A DNA stretch of 64,000 nt from Alistipes sp. An66 (GCF_002161445.1 NZ_NFHT01000001.1:372001-436000); one strand, 5' to 3'. Shown: positions 37,720 through 46,514, numbered from the stretch's first letter. A program made the numbers and translations. The notes: generated from the sequence alone by a model not told the origin.

Positions 37720-37817
37720 AAAAAAACGAAGATGCCGCGACATCGCGTCGCTGCATCTCCCACTAACCTGCTTGTGTAACCTAAAACCAACTTGTGAATC
37801 CGGGCTTCCGGTTTTCA
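37720..37817 (-). ncRNA. Candidate small RNA, about 100 nt
   Basis: A minus-strand unit with its own signals and no reading frame. A TATCTTTG -7 element (37830-37823) gives a start near 37817. The 5' end folds as GTGAA-CCGG / CCGG-TTCAC. The 3' end is a textbook terminator: AGATGC-A-GCGAC, loop, GTCGC-G-GCATCT, then TTCG and seven T (stem 37730-37758, T run 37726-37720). It lies between the DUF2721 and phosphate transporter genes. I cannot assign a known RNA family. Confidence 0.55.
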
Positions 37818-37822
37818 CGCTG

Positions 37823-37830
37823 CAAAGATA
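37823..37830 (-). promoter_or_regulatory. Promoter -7 element for the candidate small RNA
   Basis: Minus-strand TATCTTTG matches TAnnTTTG. It abuts the inverted repeat at 37832-37862, which ends the upstream transporter transcript. Confidence 0.5.
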
Positions 37831-37831
37831 C

Positions 37832-37862
37832 GGGGCCGTCGTTTCATCGGAATGACGGCCCC
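37832..37862 (-). terminator. Inverted repeat after the phosphate transporter gene
   Basis: GGGGCCGTC / GACGGCCCC, 9 bp with a 13-nt loop, 25 nt beyond the transporter stop. The T tail is weak. Confidence 0.6.
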
Positions 37863-37887
37863 GTTGCATTTGTGTGAAGCGCGACGG

Positions 37888-40134
37888 CTATTGCCTTGAC
37901 GGAGCGATTTCGTGCTGCGATTCCAGGAAGTAGTGCTGGGATTTGAGCAGATTGCGCGATTGGAGCACCATGGTCTTGGTCTCGTTGAGGATCGTCAGGT
38001 AGAGCACGCTGGCGCGCGTCGAGGTCGAGGGGTTGCTGTTGATGCGCCGCAGCTGGCTCTTGACGGCCTCGACGATCGTGTCGAAGAGGCGGTCGCGCAT
38101 GTCGAGCACCCGGTCGAGGTCCGTGAAATCCTTCGAGGCGAGCATCTCGTTGATCTTGTCGAAAATCTCCTCCACCTGGTCGTTCACGCGCATCAAGTCG
38201 ACGATCTGCTCCTTCGACATGCCCTCGTGGTTGTTGTCGATGTGTTCGAACGAGGGGCGCGTGATGTGGATCAGGGCCTTGGTCACCTCCGAGAGGTAGT
38301 CGACCACCTGGACGTAGAAGTGCCCGGTGTCGATGTCGCACTGCTGCAGGCGCCGCAGCGTGGGCATGATGTTGTACTTGCGCTCACGGGCCTCCGAGAA
38401 GAGGCGTTCCGAGTCGCGGACCATCTCCTTGAGGACCTTGCGGTTCTCCTTGAAGACGGCCACGAGCGTGCGGTTGTAGATGCGCGTGACCTCCTGCATC
38501 GTGTTGCAGACCTCGCCGATGCAGGCGCAGAGCACCTCGTCGGGGGTTTCGGCCTTTTCGAGGGGCAGCAGGGCCTTTTCGGCCTCCTCTTTCAGTGCGG
38601 GGGTCTTTCGGTGGCTGCGAATGAGCAGCCAGGCGCAGAGCACCGTGAGTACCACGACGGCGATCCATCCGCCCCAGAGCAGCAGGGCCGTGACGGCCAG
38701 TGCGATGAGGAACCCGCCCAGTGCGGTGATGAACCACCCCGAGATGACGGCCATGACGCCCGTAATGCGGTAGACGGCGCTTTCGCGTCCCCAAGTGCGG
38801 TCGGCCAGCGACGAACCCATCGCCACCATGAAGACGACGTAGGTGGTCGAGAGCGGGAGTTTGTAGGAGGTACCGATGGCGATCAGGATCGAGGCGGCGG
38901 TGAGGTTCACCACGGCGCGGATCATGTCGTACTGCGCCGAGGCGCGCTCCTCGACGGGCAGGGGCTCGAAGCGCCGGTCGATGGCCTTCTGCATCCGTTT
39001 GGGTACGAAGCCCGACCAGAGGTGGTTGGCCATCAGCGTCAGGCGCACCAGCCCGCGCGAGAGGAACGTCGAGCCGAAGCGCTCCTCCTCTTCGTGCTGC
39101 GAGGCGAGCGAGAGTTCGGTCTCGGCCACGTGCTGGGACTTTTTCGAGAAGAAGAGCGTCAGCACCATGACCACTCCCGAGGCGATCAGGATCAGGAAGT
39201 TCGCGCGGGCCGGGGCTTCGAGGGCTCCCATCATGAGGGTTTCGCTGCCGGCCTCGCGGGCGATCTGCCAGGCGTCGAAGCTGGCCAGGGGCACGCCGAT
39301 GAAGTTCACGAGGTCGTTTCCGGCGAAGGCGAGCGCCAGGGCGAAGGTTCCGGAGAGGATCGTGATGCGGATGATGTTGAGCCGCATCCGCTGGAAGAGC
39401 CACAGCACGATGGATGCCACGGCCCAGAAGGCGAGGAGCGTGAGCAGCACGTGGTCGGTGACGTACTCCGAGACCGACGTGGGGATGAGCCCGGAGCTTT
39501 TCAGCCCCTTGAAGAGGGCGAAGTAGAGGATTCCGGAGAGGGAGATTCCGCACCATACGGCGCCCCAGCGGCGGAAGACGGGGGCGTAGCGGAACGAGAA
39601 GATCAGGCGCGAGACATACATGTAGAAGAGTCCGGCGACGAAGGCGAAGGCCACGGAGAGGAGGATGGCGGCGATGATGACCATGGCCTTTCCGGTGTTG
39701 ATGAACTGCGAGAGGTCTTGCAGGGAGAAGGCCGGATCGCCGGCGATGCGGAAGAGAGCCGTGGCGACGGCGGCTCCGAGCAATCCGAAGACCATCGAGA
39801 CGGTGGTCGAGGTGGGGAGTCCGAGCGTGTTGTAGAGGTCGAGCAGCAGGACGTTTCCGAGCATCATGCCCAGGAAGAGCATCATGATCTCCGGGAAGGA
39901 GAACTGCGCCGGATAGAAGACGCCGCTGCGGGCGACCTCCATCATGCCGCTGGACGTAAGCGTTCCGACCAGAATACCGGCGGCGGCGATCCAGAGGATC
40001 GTGCGGCGCGGCGCGACTTTGGAGCCGATGGCCGAGTTGAGGAAGTTGATGGCGTCGTTGGCGACACCCACGACAATGCCCATCACGGCCAGGATGGCCA
40101 GAATGATGACGATGGCGGTAAACAGGGGAGACAT
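37888..40134 (-). CDS. PiT-family inorganic phosphate transporter with C-terminal PhoU-like domain
   Basis: Inner-membrane phosphate symporter of 748 residues. PiT signatures appear twice: GVANDAINFLNSAIGSKVA near residue 23 with PTSTTVSMVFG near 107, and FAGNDLVNFIGVPLAS near 270 with LPLSTTYVVFMVAMGSS near 430. Residues 525-748 are helical and resemble a PhoU domain (MQEVTRIYNRTLVAVFKENR, LIHITRPSFEHIDNNHEG). The fused regulator and the adjacent two-component system indicate phosphate control. A possible Pho-box-like repeat lies at 40302-40318. Confidence 0.92.
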   Translation of the reverse strand: MSPLFTAIVIILAILAVMGIVVGVANDAINFLNSAIGSKVAPRRTILWIAAAGILVGTLTSSGMMEVARSGVFYPAQFSFPEIMMLFLGMMLGNVLLLDLYNTLGLPTSTTVSMVFGLLGAAVATALFRIAGDPAFSLQDLSQFINTGKAMVIIAAILLSVAFAFVAGLFYMYVSRLIFSFRYAPVFRRWGAVWCGISLSGILYFALFKGLKSSGLIPTSVSEYVTDHVLLTLLAFWAVASIVLWLFQRMRLNIIRITILSGTFALALAFAGNDLVNFIGVPLASFDAWQIAREAGSETLMMGALEAPARANFLILIASGVVMVLTLFFSKKSQHVAETELSLASQHEEEERFGSTFLSRGLVRLTLMANHLWSGFVPKRMQKAIDRRFEPLPVEERASAQYDMIRAVVNLTAASILIAIGTSYKLPLSTTYVVFMVAMGSSLADRTWGRESAVYRITGVMAVISGWFITALGGFLIALAVTALLLWGGWIAVVVLTVLCAWLLIRSHRKTPALKEEAEKALLPLEKAETPDEVLCACIGEVCNTMQEVTRIYNRTLVAVFKENRKVLKEMVRDSERLFSEARERKYNIMPTLRRLQQCDIDTGHFYVQVVDYLSEVTKALIHITRPSFEHIDNNHEGMSKEQIVDLMRVNDQVEEIFDKINEMLASKDFTDLDRVLDMRDRLFDTIVEAVKSQLRRINSNPSTSTRASVLYLTILNETKTMVLQSRNLLKSQHYFLESQHEIAPSRQ

Positions 40135-40283
40135 GGTGAATATCTGACGGTTTTTGTGAATTTCCCTTGCGGGGCAGCCCTCTTCGGGGAGGTCGACGCG
40201 TGGCTGCCGTTGCAGGATCCGCCGCGGGGCGGGGCTTCGGCGCCGTGCCGGGGACTTCCGGAAGAATTGCGGCTTACCGGGAG

Positions 40284-40318
40284 CAAAGGTCCGAAACAGA
40301 TATTACAAAACCGTTACA
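40284..40318 (-). promoter_or_regulatory. Transporter promoter with Pho-box-like direct repeat
   Basis: Minus strand TGTAAC then TGTAAT, 11 bp apart (40318-40302), followed after 10 bp by the -7-like GACCTTTG (40291-40284). No -33 TTTG is present. Direct repeats with 11-bp period ahead of the -7/-10 element are how PhoB-type regulators bind; that this is such a site is inference. Confidence 0.4.
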
Positions 40319-40349
40319 GGGATGTTGCGACGTCGTGAAACATGGGCGG

Positions 40350-41798
40350 TCACCCTCTTTTTTTCAGCGAGAAACGGAATTCCAGTCCGCCGCGCTCGCG
40401 GTTGCGGGCCGTGATCGTTCCGCCGTGGATCATCACGGCGTTCTTGACGATCGAAAGTCCGAGCCCCGTACCGCCCAATTTGCGCGAGCGGCCCTTGTCG
40501 ACGCGGTAGAAACGCTCGAAGAGGTGCGGGAGGTGCTCCTCGCCGACGCCGATTCCGTTGTCGGCAAAGAGGAGCGAGCACTCCTCGGGCGTGTCGTCCA
40601 GCAGGCGGATGTAGATGTCGCGTCCCCCGGAGTAGGCCGCGGCGTTGTCCGCGAGGTTGCGGAAGATCGAGGACAGCAGCGCGGGGTTGCCCACGACCTC
40701 GACCCGCTTCGGGACGTCGACGTTTACGCGCAGCCGTTGTTCGGCGGGTTTCAGTGCCATCTCTTCGGCCACCTCGGCGATCAGTTCGTTCAGCACGACG
40801 GGCTCCTTCCGGATCAGCTGACTCGCTTCGTCCATGCGCGTGATGGTCGAGACGTCGGCAAGCAGGCGGCGCAGGCGTTCGGTCTGCGCGACACTCTTTT
40901 CGAGGAACTCCGTACGTTGGCTGCCCTCCATCCCGGGGTTGGCCAGCAGCGTTTCCAGATAGCCCTGAATCGCCGCCACGGGGGTTTTCAACTCGTGGTT
41001 GATGTTGTTCGTGAGCTGTTTCTTGATGCGGATCTTCTCCTGCTCCTCGTGCAGCGCCAGCGCATGCTCGCGGTCGCGGTCGGCGGTCGTGCGCTGCAAG
41101 CGGGCGTAGAGGCGGATGATGTGGTTCGAGATTTCGCCCAGCTCGTCGTGCGGGAAGGGGGCGATGTCGTCGATGCGCTCGCCGCGTTCGGCCCGTTGGG
41201 CGAAGTCGTTCAGCCGCGTAATGTTGTGTCCCAGACGTCGGGTGGCGAAATACCCCGCGATGCTTATCAGCAGCGTGACGCCCAGCATGAACCAGAGGAA
41301 CTCGCGGTCGGCGGCGAGCACCTCGCCCAACGGCACGGAGTAGGGAACGGCCGAACGGACGATGTGCCGGTCTCCGCACATCGCCGAGTAGAAGTAGTTG
41401 CGGTGGGTGCTCTCCGAGTGGCGGCGGATGATGTATCCGGTTCCGTGAGCCAGTGCGTCGGCGACTTCGGGGCGGTCGAGGTGATTGGCCGCGGGGAGCG
41501 AGTCGAGCGAGTTGTCGAAGAGGACGTGCCCGGAGCGGTCGATGAGCGTCACGCGCAATGCCTCGAAGGACTCGTCGTGCGAGGCGATGAAGGCGGCGGG
41601 GTCGGCGCCTTCGTCCAGAGCGTCGAGCATCCGCAGGTTGAAGAGTTGCAGGCGGGCGTTGAGCCGCTCGGCCTTGAAGTGCTTTTCGCGCCCGTACTGG
41701 AAGAGCACGAAGCACCCCACGAGCGTCCACGAGAAGGCCAGCAGCAGCAGGAAGAGCCGCCGGTGGTAGGAGAGACTACTCCTCAAATCCATAGCCAT
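40350..41798 (-). CDS. Sensor histidine kinase, PhoR-like
   Basis: Membrane sensor kinase of 482 residues (or 480 from the second ATG). Transmembrane segments lie near 15-35 and 168-188 with an extracytoplasmic domain between them, then a HAMP-like linker (TRRLGHNITRLNDFAQ). The phospho-acceptor is H268 in NINHELKTPVAAI. ATP-binding boxes follow: N box NLADNAAAYS, G1 ADNGIGVG and G2 GGTGLGLSIV. Its start overlaps the response regulator's end. Adjacent to a PiT-PhoU transporter, so phosphate sensing is likely. Confidence 0.92.
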   Translation of the reverse strand: MAMDLRSSLSYHRRLFLLLLAFSWTLVGCFVLFQYGREKHFKAERLNARLQLFNLRMLDALDEGADPAAFIASHDESFEALRVTLIDRSGHVLFDNSLDSLPAANHLDRPEVADALAHGTGYIIRRHSESTHRNYFYSAMCGDRHIVRSAVPYSVPLGEVLAADREFLWFMLGVTLLISIAGYFATRRLGHNITRLNDFAQRAERGERIDDIAPFPHDELGEISNHIIRLYARLQRTTADRDREHALALHEEQEKIRIKKQLTNNINHELKTPVAAIQGYLETLLANPGMEGSQRTEFLEKSVAQTERLRRLLADVSTITRMDEASQLIRKEPVVLNELIAEVAEEMALKPAEQRLRVNVDVPKRVEVVGNPALLSSIFRNLADNAAAYSGGRDIYIRLLDDTPEECSLLFADNGIGVGEEHLPHLFERFYRVDKGRSRKLGGTGLGLSIVKNAVMIHGGTITARNRERGGLEFRFSLKKRG

Positions 41799-42456
41799 AT
41801 CCGAGCCGGGTTACGATGTGCTTGCCGTAGGGTCCGATCTTGCGGCGCAGGCGGGTGATGTTGACGTCGATGGTTCGGTCGAGGACGATGACCTCGTCGC
41901 TCCAAATGCGGTGGAGGATCTCCTCGCGGGAGAAGATCACGCCGCGGTGGGCGATGAGCAGGGCGAGGATTTCGAACTCCTTTTTGGTGAGGGCGAGCTC
42001 CTTCCCGTCGAGGGTGCAGGCCTTGCGTCGGAGATCCATTTCGAGCCCCTCGAAGGCGATCGTCTCGTGTTCGGCTTCGGCGGTTGCGGTGCGCCGGAGG
42101 ACGCTGCGCACGCGGGCCAGTACCTCGCGGATGGAGAAGGGTTTGGCGATGTAGTCGTCGGCGCCGAGGTTCAGCCCGGCGACGGTGTCGTCCTCGGAGT
42201 CCCTGGCGGTGCAGAAGATCACGGGGACCTGGGCCGTTGCGGGATTCTCTTTGAGGATGCGGGCCATGCGGAAACCGCTCGTCTCGCCCATCATGACGTC
42301 GAGCAGGATGAGCGAATAGCGTTCGGGGTGCATGCCGAGGGCCTGTTCGGCGCTGTACGCCACGTCGACGTCGTATCCTTCGACTTCGAGGTTAAACTGG
42401 AGGATTTCGCACAGCGACTCTTCGTCGTCGACCACGAGGATTTTGTGTTTTGCCAT
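41776..42456 (-). CDS. OmpR/PhoB-type response regulator
   Basis: 226 residues from MAKHKILVVDDEE; a longer in-frame start overlaps the promoter. The receiver domain has D10-D11, phospho-acceptor D53 (LILLDVMM), and K near 102 (DDYIAKPF). The C-terminal winged helix ends IDVNITRLRRKIGPYGKHIVTRLGYGY, of the OmpR/PhoB type. It partners the overlapping downstream kinase gene. Phosphate control is inferred from the transporter next to it. Confidence 0.95.
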   Translation of the reverse strand: MAKHKILVVDDEESLCEILQFNLEVEGYDVDVAYSAEQALGMHPERYSLILLDVMMGETSGFRMARILKENPATAQVPVIFCTARDSEDDTVAGLNLGADDYIAKPFSIREVLARVRSVLRRTATAEAEHETIAFEGLEMDLRRKACTLDGKELALTKKEFEILALLIAHRGVIFSREEILHRIWSDEVIVLDRTIDVNITRLRRKIGPYGKHIVTRLGYGYGFEE

Positions 42457-42479
42457 AGCTTCGGGGTTTGAATCCGTGC

Positions 42480-42509
42480 CAAATTTACACAACATTCACG
42501 GATGTTACA
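42480..42509 (-). promoter_or_regulatory. Promoter of the two-component operon with possible operator
   Basis: Minus-strand TAAATTTG (42487-42480) matches the -7 consensus. Upstream lies TGTAAC-N5-TGAATG (42509-42493), the same 11-bp spacing as at the transporter promoter, hinting at autoregulation. The second half-site is imperfect. Confidence 0.4.
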
Positions 42510-42559
42510 CGCCCGGCGTCCGACATTTCACGGAAATGTAATAAGCCCTTTCTGGCTTT

Positions 42560-44317
42560 TCAGAAAGATTGAACCAGTCGGATGTAGTTCTTGTTGCTGT
42601 AATCGCGCGAGATCTCGAATCCGTTGGAGGCGATTCTTTCGTTGCTTCTGCTCCCTTTGTTCGCTGACCAGTAATAGACCCCGGAGCGGATTTGTGAACC
42701 CTTGTTTTCTCTTAAATATCGGTTTATTTTCTCTTTGTTGGATTGGATGTAGTCCAACTCTTTCCGAGTGGGCAGCCTCCATCCGTTTGTGTTTGCATAA
42801 TATCCGGGCCAGGAACCGAACATGTCGCTCATGCCGATGACCAGCATGCCTTGTGTATCGAGTCTGATAACTACTCCCTTGTCGTCCCCATCTACGAACA
42901 AATCCCCTTCTTTGTATTGGGAAAGCATTCTTTGTTTGGCCTGCCATTCCGCCTGTTGCCTTTCTCGATATTCTTTTTCCGCTTTTTCAATGGCGATTCG
43001 TTTTTGTTCCGCCAGAATTCGTCGTTCTTCGGCTCGCCTTTGTTCGGCGATACGCTCCTCTTCGGCGGCCTTCTCGGCTGCGAGGCGTCGCTCTTCGGCG
43101 GCCTTTTCTTCTGCAATCCGCCGCTCTTCGGCAGCCTTTTCAGCCGCGATGCGCTGCTGCTCCCGTCTTTTTTCTTCGGCCAGACGCCGTTCTTCGGCGG
43201 CTTTTTCTTCCGCGATCCGCTGTTGCTCGGCTCGGAGTTCTTCCGCGACGCGCTGCTGCTCTGCGGCGATACGCTCCTGTTTCAACCGGTTTTGCTCCTT
43301 ATAATAGGAGTATCCTCCGACGCCGATACCGGCCAGCACCAGAATGGCAATAACGGCGAATACATACGGGCGTTGCTTTTTCCATGCCACCGCACGGCGC
43401 TCCGCCTCCTCCTTTTTCCGCTGCTCTCGGGCGATACGCTCCTCTTCGGCCTTCCGTTCCCGTTCAAGACGGGCGGCTTCGGCCTCCCGCTCCTGTTGCT
43501 CCTGCCGGATGCGGTCGCGTTCGACATGTTCTTGCGAGCAGGCATAGATCAACTCTTCGGCATAGAGTTGCGGGTGGGCGAGAATCTCTCGTATTTTCGC
43601 GTCGTCCATGGCTGCCACCATCTCGGCGAAGGAACTGCTTTTTTCGCGGATCTCCAACTCATGGCGGCACTCCTCGACCAGCGATGCCCGATACATCGCG
43701 GCATGCGTAACAATCTCTTGGAGCTGAACCGTGTCGAATTTGCGGACTTCGGGTTTCTCTCCGGAGATCGAAACTCCCTCTTCGAAACGGTCGGGGTCGG
43801 ATTCCGGGTCGGATTCCGGGTCGGATTCCGGATCGGATTCCTGGGTGTTCCCGGCCTTGAACGCGGCGACCGTGTTTCCGGCCTTGACGCGCTCAATCTC
43901 TTCGGCGACGGCCTTTGGGACGCAGACCTTGTTGACGGGCATGAAGATGGCCGGCAGCGTCTTGAACCAGACAATGCCGCACGGAATGCCGATGATGCTC
44001 AAGAATTCGCCCAGCATGGTGAAGAGGGCCCCGGCCGCGGCAAGGATTCCGAACGGAATGTAAAGCACGGAAACGAGGGTCGAATAGGCCATTGCCACCG
44101 TGCTTTGCTCGGACGGCTGGATCAGATCGAGGTCCTTGCGGGATACTAACGCCGATGAGAAGGGCGAGAGCAGGAATTGGGCGATTTGGAAAAATCCCAG
44201 TCCAACGGGATAAAGAATGATCGTGCAGCAGAGAATCACGCCGAGTATCGCGTACAGGAGGGCATGCAGGAATCCGAGAAACGGAAAATGCCAAAGGATG
44301 TTCAGACAGCCGTTCAT
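42560..44317 (-). CDS. Mosaic membrane protein: YccF domains, coiled coil, DUF1566-like C-terminus
   Basis: 585 residues, unlike any single family I know. Residues 1-60 and about 85-135 are two YccF-like hydrophobic units (NILWHFPFLGFLHALLYAI; FLSIIGIPCGIVWFKTLP). An acidic ESDP repeat (four units) follows near 160, then a helical region, a third membrane segment near 316-334, and about 130 residues of Glu/Ala/Arg coiled coil. The C-terminus (NGWRLPTRKELDYI, YYWSAN) looks like the DUF1566/Lcl-type fold. Base composition is less GC-rich than its neighbours. Own perfect promoter. Confidence 0.8.
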   Translation of the reverse strand: MNGCLNILWHFPFLGFLHALLYAILGVILCCTIILYPVGLGFFQIAQFLLSPFSSALVSRKDLDLIQPSEQSTVAMAYSTLVSVLYIPFGILAAAGALFTMLGEFLSIIGIPCGIVWFKTLPAIFMPVNKVCVPKAVAEEIERVKAGNTVAAFKAGNTQESDPESDPESDPESDPDRFEEGVSISGEKPEVRKFDTVQLQEIVTHAAMYRASLVEECRHELEIREKSSSFAEMVAAMDDAKIREILAHPQLYAEELIYACSQEHVERDRIRQEQQEREAEAARLERERKAEEERIAREQRKKEEAERRAVAWKKQRPYVFAVIAILVLAGIGVGGYSYYKEQNRLKQERIAAEQQRVAEELRAEQQRIAEEKAAEERRLAEEKRREQQRIAAEKAAEERRIAEEKAAEERRLAAEKAAEEERIAEQRRAEERRILAEQKRIAIEKAEKEYRERQQAEWQAKQRMLSQYKEGDLFVDGDDKGVVIRLDTQGMLVIGMSDMFGSWPGYYANTNGWRLPTRKELDYIQSNKEKINRYLRENKGSQIRSGVYYWSANKGSRSNERIASNGFEISRDYSNKNYIRLVQSF

Positions 44318-44354
44318 TTTGGGGTTTTTGAGGGTTGTTTTCAGGTAGGGATAA

Positions 44355-44385
44355 CAAATTTATAAAAAAAAGACGATTTGACAAA
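44355..44385 (-). promoter_or_regulatory. Promoter of the YccF mosaic gene
   Basis: Minus strand TTTG (44385-44382), exactly 19 bp, then TAAATTTG (44362-44355): a full match to the Bacteroidota consensus, about 38 nt before the start codon. Confidence 0.85.
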
Positions 44386-44420
44386 AAAGAAGGTCGATTT
44401 TTTTTTGAAAATCAACCTTC
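44382..44420 (-). terminator. Terminator of the phenylalanine operon
   Basis: Minus strand AAGGTTGATTTT pairs with AAAATCGACCTT (one G-U pair) and is followed by CTTTTTTG. It lies about 40 nt past the DAHP synthase gene and its T run overlaps the next gene's -33 element. Confidence 0.85.
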
Positions 44421-44462
44421 TGAACAAGGAATCCGTTTTTTATGCGGGCCCCCAAAAAAAAC

Positions 44463-45527
44463 TTACTTCCCCAGGACCTCCATCTGCTGACGGACCGACT
44501 CCTCGTGGATGGCTTGCAGCACCGTGCGCATGAATTCGCGGTCCATGCCCAGCTCCACGGCCTGCGCGGCACGCCGCGCCAGCAACTCCTCGTAACGCTG
44601 CGTTTGCAGAATCGGCATGTCGTGCTCCTTCTTGTACTGTCCGATGTCGCGCGAGACGCGCATCCGCCGTACGAGGAGTTCCAGCAATTGGTCGTCGAGC
44701 TTGTCGATCTGGGCGCGCAGCTCGTTGAGATTCTCGGTCGTCGTGGTCTGCTCGCGGATGACCAGATTGCGCAGGATGTAGGCCAGCGCATCGGGCGTCA
44801 CCTGCTGGGCCTTGTCGCTCCATGCCGAGTCGGGCGTGCAGTGCGCCTCGATGATCAGGCCGTCGAATCCGAGGTCCATGGCCTGCTGCGAGAGCGGTGC
44901 GATCAGTTCACGCTTGCCGCCGATGTGGCTCGGGTCGCAGAAGATCGGCAGCGACGGCAGACGCCGGTGCAGCTCGATGGGGATGGCCCACATCGGATGG
45001 TTGCGGTAGAGGCTCTTGTCGATCGAGGTGAATCCGCGGTGGATGGCGCCCAGACGGCGGATTCCGGCGTTGTGAATGCGTTCGATGGCTCCGATCCAGA
45101 GTTCGAGGTCCGGGCTGACGGGGTTCTTCACCAGTACCGGGATGTCCACGCCGCGCAGGGCATCGGCGATCTCCTGCATGGCGAAGGGGTTGGCGGCCGT
45201 GCGGGCCCCGATCCAGAGCAGGTCGATGCCCCCTTTCAGGGCCGTCTCGACATGCTGGTGCGTGGCGACTTCGGTGGCGGTGTACATGCCCGTTTCGCGC
45301 TTTACGCGCTGCATCCAGGCGATTCCCTTCTCGCCGACGCCTTCGAATCCGCCGGGTTTCGTGCGGGGCTTCCAGAGCCCGGCGCGGTAGATGCGGATTC
45401 CTTCGGCGGCCAGTATGCGGGCCGTGTTGAGGAGCTGTTCTTCGGTTTCGGCGCTGCACGGACCGGCAATGACCAGCGGCCGGCGGGGGTCGACCCCGGG
45501 AAGTGCGATGGGTTGAAGATCGTTCAT
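44463..45527 (-). CDS. Bifunctional DAHP synthase / chorismate mutase
   Basis: Catalyses the first step of the shikimate pathway and the chorismate-to-prephenate step. The 354-residue protein has a DAHP synthase domain of the KDO8PS-like type (VIAGPCSAETEEQL near 19, RAGLWKPRTKPGGFEG, FCDPSHIGGKRE) in residues 1-255. An AroQ chorismate mutase domain follows from about 265 (NELRAQIDKLDDQLLELLVRRM, IGQYKKEHDMPILQ). The start is MNDLQPI, not a longer frame. It follows pheA by 52 nt and is therefore under the same attenuator. Confidence 0.95.
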   Translation of the reverse strand: MNDLQPIALPGVDPRRPLVIAGPCSAETEEQLLNTARILAAEGIRIYRAGLWKPRTKPGGFEGVGEKGIAWMQRVKRETGMYTATEVATHQHVETALKGGIDLLWIGARTAANPFAMQEIADALRGVDIPVLVKNPVSPDLELWIGAIERIHNAGIRRLGAIHRGFTSIDKSLYRNHPMWAIPIELHRRLPSLPIFCDPSHIGGKRELIAPLSQQAMDLGFDGLIIEAHCTPDSAWSDKAQQVTPDALAYILRNLVIREQTTTTENLNELRAQIDKLDDQLLELLVRRMRVSRDIGQYKKEHDMPILQTQRYEELLARRAAQAVELGMDREFMRTVLQAIHEESVRQQMEVLGK

Positions 45528-45579
45528 GGTGTTTTCTATTTTTGATTGTTCGTGACGGATTCGGGAATGCGATCGGGTT

Positions 45580-46425
45580 TCAGATCGCGGGGTTGGGGCC
45601 TTCGGCATATTCGCCGAGGATGCGGAATCCGCTGGTCAGCGGACGTGCCGCATCGACGGCCTGCCGGTAGCGGAGGGAGTCGTCGAACGTTACGTCGACG
45701 TAGAACTGGTACTCCCATTCGCGTCCGATGATCGGCAGCGACTGGATCTTCGTGAGATTGATGTCGTAGAACGAGAGGACGGTCAGCACCTTCGAGAGGC
45801 TCCCCTGCGTGTGGCGGAGGGTGAAGACGAGCGAGGCCTTGTTCGTGCGGGCGGGATCGTCGAACTCCGCGGCGCGCGTTTCGTCGGCCAGGATCAGGAA
45901 GCGGGTGAAGTTGTGTTTGTTGGTCTCGATGCCGCTTCGGAGGATTTCGAGACCGTACATCTCCGCGGCGTCGGCCCCGCAGATGGCGGCCGTTCCCGCG
46001 AGGTGTTCTTCGGCGATTTCCCGGGCGCTTCCGGCGGTGTCGTCGCGTTCGACGACTTTCAGGGCCGGGCGGCTTTTGAGGAACTCGCCGCACTGCATCA
46101 GCGCAATGGGGTGCGAATGAACTTCGCGGATTTCGTCGAGTGTCTGCCCGGGGAGCGCTGCGATGACGTGGGAGATGCGGAGTTTCTGCTCGCCGACGAT
46201 GCGGGCGCGGCTGCGTTGCAGGAGTTCGTGGTTGGGGAGCAGGCTTCCGGCGATGGTGTTCTCGATGGCGGCGATTCCCAGCAGTTCGGGATCTTCGGAC
46301 ATGCGGGCGAAGAGCGCATCGAAACTCGAACAGGGCAGCACGTTGAGATCCCGGTTGGGGAAATAGCGCCTTGCAGCGGTTTCGTGGTAGCATCCGGCGA
46401 TGCCCTGTATGGCGATTCGATCCAT
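45580..46425 (-). CDS. pheA: Prephenate dehydratase
   Basis: Converts prephenate to phenylpyruvate for phenylalanine synthesis. The 281-residue protein has the substrate-binding domain IQGIAGCYHETAA at the N-terminus, AAIENTIAGSLLPNHELL near 59, and the TRF motif NKHNFTRFLIL near 174. A C-terminal ACT domain (SLVFTLRHTQGSLSKVL to ESLP-like IQSLPIIG) gives the usual Phe feedback site. No fused chorismate mutase; that activity is on the next gene. Start ATG 46425 lies 18 nt after a terminator hairpin with an upstream Phe-rich leader peptide. Confidence 0.96.
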   Translation of the reverse strand: MDRIAIQGIAGCYHETAARRYFPNRDLNVLPCSSFDALFARMSEDPELLGIAAIENTIAGSLLPNHELLQRSRARIVGEQKLRISHVIAALPGQTLDEIREVHSHPIALMQCGEFLKSRPALKVVERDDTAGSAREIAEEHLAGTAAICGADAAEMYGLEILRSGIETNKHNFTRFLILADETRAAEFDDPARTNKASLVFTLRHTQGSLSKVLTVLSFYDINLTKIQSLPIIGREWEYQFYVDVTFDDSLRYRQAVDAARPLTSGFRILGEYAEGPNPAI

Positions 46426-46442
46426 GGCGTTGATGATTAAAG

Positions 46443-46475
46443 AAAAATCCCGCACTGGGTTCGGTGCGGGATTTT
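46443..46475 (-). terminator. Attenuator terminator ahead of pheA
   Basis: Minus strand AAAATCCCGCAC (46475-46464), 8-nt loop, GTGCGGGATTTTT (46455-46443). It sits between the leader peptide and pheA. Its 5' arm TCCCGC can instead pair with GCGGGA at 46534-46529 inside the leader peptide gene, giving a mutually exclusive antiterminator. Confidence 0.9.
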
Positions 46476-46514
46476 CGTGAATTTATGCGTTTGTTTTCGA
46501 TTCAATTCAAGGTA

